Shown here one piece after another: positions 57,003-64,000 of a DNA stretch of 64,000 nt. The translations under genes and the position numbers were made by a program. Position 1 is the first letter of the stretch. The number at the start of each line of letters is the position of its first letter. Location: the NCBI GenBank assembly GCA_002914805.1, contig JXTB01000522.1, positions 146,796-210,795 of the forward strand, read 5' to 3'. Source of the DNA: Parasponia andersonii (taxonomy: Eukaryota > Streptophyta > Magnoliopsida > Rosales > Cannabaceae). The notes below the pieces were generated by a model that was not told where the DNA came from, did not search any database, and was given only the letters and a program-made list of their open reading frames with translations.

Positions 57003-59154
57003 ATGGCTAAACTGAAGCTTCAGCTTTGGTTCTTCATCTTTCTCTGTAACCTTTTCCTCTGCTTCTTTCATGGGTTTTGCTCAGAGTTTGAGATTGGAGA
57101 TGGGTCTTGGCTTAATGAGGAAGATGAAGTTGTAATGGTTCAGAGTGGGAGGAACCCACAAAAGAAATGTGATTTTTCTTCTGGGAAATGGGTTTATGAC
57201 CAATCTTATCCACTCTATGATTCCAACTGTCCTTATCTTAGTACTGCTGTGACTTGTCAGAAGAATGGGAGACCGGATTCTGATTACCAGAAGTGGAGGT
57301 GGAAGCCTAATGGTTGCTCCATTCCTAGGTAATGATTTCTTTACTTTGAAAGTTATTTTAAGTCATCTTCTAACTTAGTGCAAGAAACACTCGAGGCAAT
57401 TTACTCATAGAGCTCAAATTTCTTTTAAGTTCACTTTTAGCATTTTCATTTGGGAAAAAATTAAAGGCCGTTCTAGATACGATAAGAGGTTTTCTGTACA
57501 TATGAAGTCTGTTATGTGGATGTAGCAATTTATATAGTACATTATGCTGTAGCTTAGGCTCTTTAAGTAGATAGAGTGATTTAGTATATCTAGTTTTCCT
57601 CTCAATATTGTTTAAGATAAATGCTCTGAAAACTTTCAATTTATTTGTTAATTTGAGTTAGAATAAGTATTTTTTTTATGTGATGTTATAGACAGAGTAG
57701 CTAGGCAAGTAATATTTTTTACTTTAAACATCCATTTGATGTTCCTCTGTGCAATTCAGATTTTCTTACTTCACTTTTTTAAACAGGTTTAATACATTGA
57801 AATTTCTTGCCAAAATGAGAAATAAAAGGATAATGTTGGTGGGTGATTCCATTATGAGAAACCAATGGGAGTCTCTTGTCTGCCTAGTACAAGGAGTTGT
57901 TCCAACGGGCCGGAAGAGGGTCACCTACAATGGTCCAACTATGGCATTCCATGCTATGGTAATGGATTTGCTATTATTCTCCCAATTCATATGGCCAAAA
58001 GGATGATTACAAAACCGTTTGCATTATTCTGGCATAGCCTAAAATGATAATTATTTTTCACATACAGGATTTTGAGACATCAATTGAGTTTTCATGGGCT
58101 CCACTCCTAGTGGAGTTGAAGAAAGGTCCTGAGAAGAAGAGAATTTTACATTTGGATTCCATTGAAGATAATGCAAGGTACTGGAGAGGAGTTGATGTTC
58201 TCGTGTTTGACTCTGCTCATTGGTGGACTCACTCAGACAAATGGAGTTCGTAAGTAAATTTTCACTATTTTTCTCATGTTATCATTTCCTTTTGTCTTCT
58301 TCTTTCTTGTTTTTTTTTTTTTTGGTTACATATAGCTTATTGAGGAACAAAATGAAACAAGAAATATAAACCCTGGATAAATTTTCGATCATATACTAAT
58401 TTAAGACTCCGTGAAGAGTTATTTTTGTTCCTAGTCTATATATATATTATAGGAATCAAGGTGAGATATACTTGAAATATCATTCAAGTTTCCAGGATAT
58501 CTCAGCTTTGAATGGTTTTCTGTTGAATTTGTTCTGTTCACATGGTAATATCATGCTTAAGAACCCTGGTGATTGTCCTTGCTGAGTTTTTTTAACTAAG
58601 TTCAGGTGGGACTACTATATGGAAGGAAAGTCTCTCTACAAAAGTATGAATCCAATGGTTGCTTACCAAAAAGGACTCACTACATGGGCTAAATGGGTAG
58701 ATTTAAATCTAGACCCTCGTGAAACCCGAGTCTTTTTCCGAAGCATGTCGCCTAGGCATAACAGGTACCACGCAGACTTCTTCTATGCAACTATGAACTT
58801 TGTTATGTTTCTAAAATATGAATATCAACGGAGTTTCTTAAATTATTTTCTGGCAGGGAAAATGGTTGGAAATGCTACAATCAGAAGCAGCCACTGGCTG
58901 CTTTTAGCCACCCCCATGTTCCTCAACAATTGTTAGTGCTACAAGGAGTGTTAAAAAGGATGAGATTTCCGGTATATCTGCAAGATGTAACTACACTGTC
59001 TGCCTTTAGAAGAGATGGACATCCTTCTATCTACAGAAGGGCTATGGGGCAGGAAGAGAAGCAGCACCTGAAAGACTTCTCCTCTGATTGCAGCCACTGG
59101 TGCCTTCCTGGGGTGCCTGATATCTGGAATGAGATGCTGAGTGCCCTGCTCTAA
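57003..59154 (+). CDS. TBL36: Trichome birefringence-like protein (TBL36-like polysaccharide O-acetyltransferase)
   Basis: Five exons, 57003-57328, 57787-57958, 58068-58249, 58606-58764 and 58857-59154, join in frame with GT-AG borders to give 378 residues. A hydrophobic signal or anchor segment (residues 4-25) suggests Golgi targeting. The PMR5N domain starts near residue 54 ([24 protein letters not shown]). The PC-esterase domain carries the GDS motif at residues 128-130 ([16 protein letters not shown]) and the DxxH motif at 357-360 ([17 protein letters not shown]), giving Ser, Asp and His for catalysis. Family members acetylate cell-wall polymers such as xylan, mannan, xyloglucan or pectin. 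[12 protein letters not shown] and DFETSIEF resemble Arabidopsis TBL36, of similar length; the substrate is not known from this sequence. The ATG at 57003 sits in CCATGGC context. All key residues are intact. Confidence 0.92.
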
Positions 59155-60733
59155 TTATCGAATTATGTATGAAAATGTAGGTAAGTTGGTTAGAATAACT
59201 GTTCTGCCATATTAGAGTTTGTTTCTTCTTCTTATTAGTGTCTGTAAAAACAAGTCTTTCATGTTGTCGTTTGTTCCGAGTGTTTTATAACAATGTCGTA
59301 TGTTATGTTTGAAATGTGATTCTAATCCTCAATACAAAACACATAAGCCATGGTGCTATTTTGCCATCTTCATATAATCTCTAATGAATGTTGTAGAGCT
59401 TAGTTTTAGAACAGAGTATAGAAATAGTTTATATCACAAACTTGAACTATACTGGAACTTTTTTTATGTACCACATTTGAGAGAGTTGAACATAGAGATT
59501 TGGGAGGCTTAAGAAGGAGAAAAGAAAAGTACAAAAAGGTTAAAGAACATTCTAAAAGATATTCTCCAAATGTGAAATCAGTAAGGTTGAGACCAGCAAT
59601 ATGAATTGGTCATAGGATTCCAATTTATGCTTTCGACAACTAGAAAAAGAGGTAAGATATTTTAGTGGTGAAATTTCAGTGTGGCAAAGTCAATCATTGC
59701 CCTTTGCTTTATTCAAAATATGACATCTGAGGCACACATGATAGTGAGTCACGAGTCTGAACCACCACATTTTACTACAAGAAAGAGAGTGCCCTTTACT
59801 TTATAGCTTTATGGCCAGGACCTAATCTTACATCATGATGTTTAGTTATCGTGGTGCTCTGCTCATTAACTTTGCATTTGCAGCAACATAAAAAATAAAT
59901 AAGATAAATAGAAAAACACAACAGACCACAAGACTGGCAGTGCATCTGAGCATCATTAAGAGAGAGAAGAATTGATATTCGTTTTGAAGAATACATATAT
60001 TTAGAGGACTCGGAGGCCAAATTATTTCAAGTACTCCAAATTGAGATAGTAAAGGTAAGAGGATTGATTCTTATGGAACATTTATTGCACTAGGGGACTG
60101 AATAGATTCAAAGCAGTTCAAAGGAAATAAAATGAGAATTTCATAAGCAATGTAGACTTACATCGTAAGACCCCGCTAACATATATAGCATCTATTTCTT
60201 TTGAGTATAACAAATGTTTCTGAAAAATTCAGAACCAGTTGCTTACTAATTCCTACATGATCTGATCACTCTGTCTGAAGTATTATAAGGTATTTAAAAC
60301 CAAAAATGAACTTTTGACTCTGCGCTAATCTAACTTTCACATAAATATTAGGTCTCTTAGGAAAATTAACTATGGGACTAAATTTTCTTTCATTTTCTCA
60401 CATGAGAAAGAATTTCCTTTTCTCTCTTTGTTTTTTGTTTTTAAAGTTTAATCTAACTTGTCAAATAAAATAAATTCTTTGGCCTCTAAAAGTATTTCTC
60501 CTAAACGAGAAGGATAACAGAATTTGAATGGAAAAAGAAAAAATTGTTTGGCATTCCCACCAATCTAAGCTGTTTTGAAAAAAATTTCCTGTGAATACAT
60601 GCATGGTACATTATTATGATTCGTGAATTTTTGTAAATCTAATTTGCCCCAAAAACACATGCTGTACTTAAATCCATAATTTGATTAAATCTATAACAAC
60701 AATTGAAATTTTATACACTTCCATTTATCTCAA
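59155..60733. other. Intergenic between TBL and germin-like gene
   Basis: The first 200 bp is likely TBL 3' UTR. The rest is AT-rich with no coding frame of interest. The two genes converge here. Confidence 0.55.
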
Positions 60734-61363
60734 TCAATGAGGAGCAAACCTTTTCTTCAACTTGGAAAGCTCCTTAGAGCTCAGCCCAAAAGCCTTCTCC
60801 AAGAGCTCATCTTTAATGCCAGATCCAAATACTGCTGTTGGAATCCTCTGCAACCCTGGATTTTGACTATTAAAACTCCCAAGTATAGTGGCTGGAGTAT
60901 CTCCCACATTCATCTGGAAGTGCACCATACCCTTTGGAAACACCATCACCTCTCCTTTCTCAATCACTTTAGCAAAAACCTTATTATTTGTATCAACAAA
61001 TCCTGAGTAGACCTTCCCTTGAAGCACAAATGCTATCTCAGTAGCCCTCGGATGGAAATGAGGCACATTGACCCCATCGACCTCAAAGTCAGCTCTTACA
61101 AATGACATCCCGAGTGTGTTAAGCCCCGGAAAGATGTTCGAGTTGACCGAGATAGCGGAAAGCCCTGTCGACCCAAATTTACCAGAAGACTTGATCCCGG
61201 AGTACACGAAATCTTCAACCGTCGCGGTGGACGAGTTCTTGCAGTGGTTGTTATTGGTTGCAGGCTCAATGTTGGATATGCAGAAGTCTTGAACAGGGTC
61301 AGGATCTGAACCCAGAGTGACATAGCTGTTGAGAAAGAAAAGTACTAATATTCTGAGATACAT
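60734..61363 (-). CDS. GLP: Germin-like protein (cupin)
   Basis: Single exon, 209 residues, the usual germin-like length. A signal peptide covers residues 1-18 (MYLRILVLFFLNSYVTLGS). Cys28 and Cys41 are the conserved disulfide pair. The cupin motif 1 reads VPHFHPRATEIAFVLQG with His102, His104 and Glu109 as metal ligands. Motif 2 gives His148 (GMVHFQMNVG). All four Mn ligands are present. The C-terminal LKKRF tail is typical. Germin-like proteins are secreted hexameric glycoproteins of the cell wall; some have superoxide dismutase or oxalate oxidase activity. No such activity can be assigned here. NSS (43-45) is a possible N-glycosylation site. The gene looks intact. Confidence 0.95.
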   Translation of the reverse strand: MYLRILVLFFLNSYVTLGSDPDPVQDFCISNIEPATNNNHCKNSSTATVEDFVYSGIKSSGKFGSTGLSAISVNSNIFPGLNTLGMSFVRADFEVDGVNVPHFHPRATEIAFVLQGKVYSGFVDTNNKVFAKVIEKGEVMVFPKGMVHFQMNVGDTPATILGSFNSQNPGLQRIPTAVFGSGIKDELLEKAFGLSSKELSKLKKRFAPH

Positions 61364-62547
61364 TGTTTGGGAATATATTTTTCACTGAAAATGTAGAATA
61401 GAAGAGATGGGGGTGTGTTTCAAAGAACTCAATATGTACCTAAAATATAGCTCTACTATAAGATGCCACATATTACAACACAATGTACTTTCATATTTTT
61501 ATTTGTGTTTTGGGGGATTTTTTATTATTATGTTTATAGAGGAAATCTCCTTGTGACTTAATGTATTTCTTTGCTTGGGAAGCAAGTGAAAGAAATTTGG
61601 TTTGAACTTTTGGTCCCCAAATGACAGCCCTTCACTAACTCCAGCAAGTTTTGTCTCTCATTTGTTTATTTTTATTTTTGGCTTCTTCTAGTGGAGAAGT
61701 GGGTATAGGCATATAAAAAAGGACTATAATCCTCGTTCGTGGTTGCAATTATTGATGTACGCGTATTTCTAAAGACAGAAAGTGCAACCCATTTTCTCAA
61801 GTAAGCACATGAACTCCATAATATATTGGTATGGTGATTAAGAAGAAAGCTATAGAGATAGTCATGGTCGTTGATAAGAAATGAGAATCAATCTCAATTC
61901 TCAAGTTTGCTATAATGTAAAGAATTATCTAGTCCACACCGGAAAAATAAATAAATAAATAAATAAAATCAAAAGAAAGAAAGAAGCATCAGAAATGATT
62001 TTTTTTTTCTTTTTCTTTTAACTCACAATCCCCATGTGGAAGATGTACATGCCAAAACCATGTAACGCCCACGAGGTGAAATAAATCTTTCTTTAATAAG
62101 AAATTAATAAATGAAACAACTATAACAGGTCTTTTTTATCTTCCAGTTAGAAGTAAATAAGATTTTATAAAAAAATAAATAAACTACGGAAAATAACAGG
62201 AATAGAAAGTTTAGAAAAATTTTAGCCAATTTTATGAACACTTGGCATAACAATCTACTTTTGTTGATGCCATGAAGCTAACAAAATAATTAGAAACTAG
62301 AGTGTCAAAATTTTGTTCAATCATCACTTTTTCAAACGATTTTGGGTTATTTAATGAGATTTTAACCCTCAATGCCTACCACTAATTGTGGTGGTATGAA
62401 TAATCTTATTCGTTTTCTTTTTAATGATTTCTTTTAGGTACCAAGCAGAGGAATCGACCCTAATTTCCATTAGTGTTTGCCAAAAGTAACTAAAAGTAAC
62501 TGTTAATGGAGGTTTTATCAACAATAAATTTAGAAAAAATTAAGAGA
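61364..62547. other. Germin-like gene upstream region
   Basis: AT-rich with (AAAT)n at 61949-61966 and a T-rich run near 62001. No gene is seen. Confidence 0.55.
61441..61450 (-). promoter_or_regulatory. Probable TATA box of the germin-like gene
   Basis: CTATATTTTA on the minus strand, 78 bp upstream of the start codon, which gives a leader of about 45 bases. Confidence 0.5.
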
Positions 62548-63785
62548 TGTAGCTTGTGCGAATTGAGTTAATAATCAGAGCAAATAAAGAGAGAGGAGTT
62601 TATAGTGGTTCAGCCCCGAAAAAGATGAGCTTACGTCCATTGTTTTTCACTATTTTATGGAGAATTACAAGCACTCAAGATTACAATGTCTCGTCTGAAA
62701 ATTGGAAAAACTGAAAAGCAATTGGAATATTCAAAACTTGATCCCTCTTCGGAACATTGAGTCCCCTTTATATAGGTAAAGGTAACCCTATGTCCCTATG
62801 ATCCTAATTGTGTAAACGGGTAACTATAGAATTGGGTAACATAAATTAAGTAACAACATAATTGGATAACCACTCAAAACAGGTAGCTGGTTGATCATAA
62901 ATAGGAGACTTCTGTTTCTCTTTCCTTGTAGGATTTCTGTTTGACATAGCATATACTTATTTCCCTTTTTCTTTCGGAAGAGGTCGCCCACCACCTATAT
63001 AGAGAAGGTCGCACATACTTATGTAAAAGAGACTACACGGAGAAGGTCGCATATAACATGTGGAAGAGGTCGCACATAACCATCACGGAGGAAGTCGAAC
63101 TTAACCCTTATGCGACCTTAGGATTTTAGACCGTACAACAATTGCTACCCAGCTCCATTAGTTCTTTAGGACGGAATGGAGCTTCTAATTACCGTGCGAC
63201 CTTAAAAATGTGATGTCATGACCTAAACTTGAGGTCTGAAGAGTCAAGAGCCACCAGATTTCAAATCCTATCTCTCAAGATCACGCGTATCTCTTTTCTG
63301 TCAGAACGGAACACGTGAAGCCTTTTCTGAGAAAGAGCAGAATTCGAGAAAGTCTAATGATATCAACCATCACTCTTTTAAAACCAAATCTTTTCAAATT
63401 TTAAACAATTCTGACTTTTCGGAAAGAATCAAATCACGCGCAATCTTCGGCCTTCAGATTTAAAATTCAAACTCCCTGATCTACGGCTGTGATTTAACGG
63501 TACCTGGATTATAAATATTAGAAATCAGGCTGTTCCTGTTTCATTTTACTGTTTCCATCTCAGAGAATATCGAAACTCCAAAGAACCCTAGCGCTGTTTC
63601 ATCTTTCAGCTCGCACAAATCACAGCTTCTTCTCCGACGAAGTTCAAATCATCTCAAATCTTCTGCTTCTGAAGAAAGTCAGTTTATTTCTTCTCTTATT
63701 TCTTCTATTCTTGAAAGTGATTTCAATCTTTAGGAATAAATACTCATCCCATACTGAAGTGAAATGAGAATTTTTTTTTTTTACA
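62548..63785 (-). mobile_element. Probable LTR of an element running off the right edge
   Basis: Starts TGTAGCTTG and ends TTTTTTTACA, giving TGTA/TACA terminal inversion. Immediately right, the plus strand reads CTCCCCCTTTTTCAG, the complement of a polypurine tract. This would make it the 3' LTR of a minus-strand element, as in the element at 29230-32773. TTATAAATATT at about 63509 is TATA-like on the plus strand, which argues for the other orientation. The second LTR is outside the window, so the call stays tentative. Confidence 0.5.
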
Positions 63786-64000
63786 CTCCCCCTTTTTCAG
63801 TCCGTAGGGTAAACTTACTAGATAACAATCAGAAATGAACCTGTGAAAAGAATTTCTAGGGTTTGATACCCTATTTTATTCCCAACAAACTGCTCGAACA
63901 TTTATTGATGAACTGCTCGAACATTTTTACGAATCCGTAGACCATTTAGGAATGAGCTTGCTTGCTTAGTACAGTCTTAGGATGAATACCCAAAGTACTA
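63786..64000. other. Start of the internal region of the right-edge element
   Basis: Contains a short direct repeat (AACTGCTCGAACATTT at 63888 and 63910). No coding frame is visible before the window ends. Confidence 0.4.

Noticed and set aside
57370..57639. Two minus-strand open frames in TBL intron 1
   Set aside because: AT-rich intronic sequence with no known domain and no splice support.
1..64000. tRNA, rRNA or snoRNA genes
   Set aside because: I looked for the tRNA TTCGAATC-type B-box with a matching acceptor stem and for rRNA-like conserved blocks, and saw none I could support; a covariance-model scan would settle it.

Overview
The window is nuclear DNA of a flowering plant, most likely a eudicot. 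It is AT-rich, its genes carry short exons with GT-AG introns, and the gene families are typically plant ones (a DYW-class PPR protein, a trichome-birefringence-like acetyltransferase, a germin-like protein, an RPP8/RPP13-type NLR). Plant LTR retrotransposons, hAT-type elements and MITEs fill much of the rest. The species cannot be named from the sequence.

Layout. 1-1146 is the 3' end of an LTR. 1909-4400 (minus) holds the first five exons of the mevalonate pathway gene MVD; the rest is absent from the window. 4591-7639 is intergenic with one MITE-like inverted-repeat element. 7640-10051 is a rearranged partial duplicate of the PPR/PELP1 neighbourhood, and its PPR piece is split by a hAT-like element (8653-9589). 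10538-13123 (minus) is an intact two-exon DYW PPR gene. 14833-25694 (minus) is a 13-exon PELP1/RIX1-like ribosome-biogenesis gene with two telo-boxes just upstream and a probable solo LTR in an intron. 26076-26945 is the 3' end of a LINE. 28290-33070 is a degenerate TTACTAG/TTACCA minisatellite interrupted by a short LTR retrotransposon that has LTRs, primer-binding site and polypurine tract but no polymerase. 34950-35530 (minus) looks like a broken 3' end of an unrecognised lysine-rich gene. 35530-42800 is gene-poor and carries three TIR elements and two tandem arrays.

42807-54941 is an NLR pseudogene. Its coiled coil runs directly into the end of the winged-helix region, so the NB-ARC domain is missing. 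The LRR part is frameshifted and split by a Ty1/copia element (43793-54358, minus), which is itself split by a Ty3/gypsy chromovirus (46208-51670, plus). Another decayed copia fragment follows (55040-55662). 57003-59154 (plus) is an intact five-exon TBL gene and 60734-61363 (minus) an intact single-exon germin-like gene. 62548-63785 is a probable LTR whose element continues past the right edge.

The intact genes have unrelated roles: organelle RNA editing or processing (PPR), pre-60S ribosome assembly (PELP1), cell-wall polysaccharide acetylation (TBL) and an apoplastic cupin (GLP). I see no gene cluster acting as one pathway and no clearly new molecular system. The most unusual items are the NB-ARC-less NLR with its two-layer nested insertion, the rearranged PPR/PELP1 duplicate, the retrotransposon inside the minisatellite, and the unrecognised lysine-rich gene fragment.
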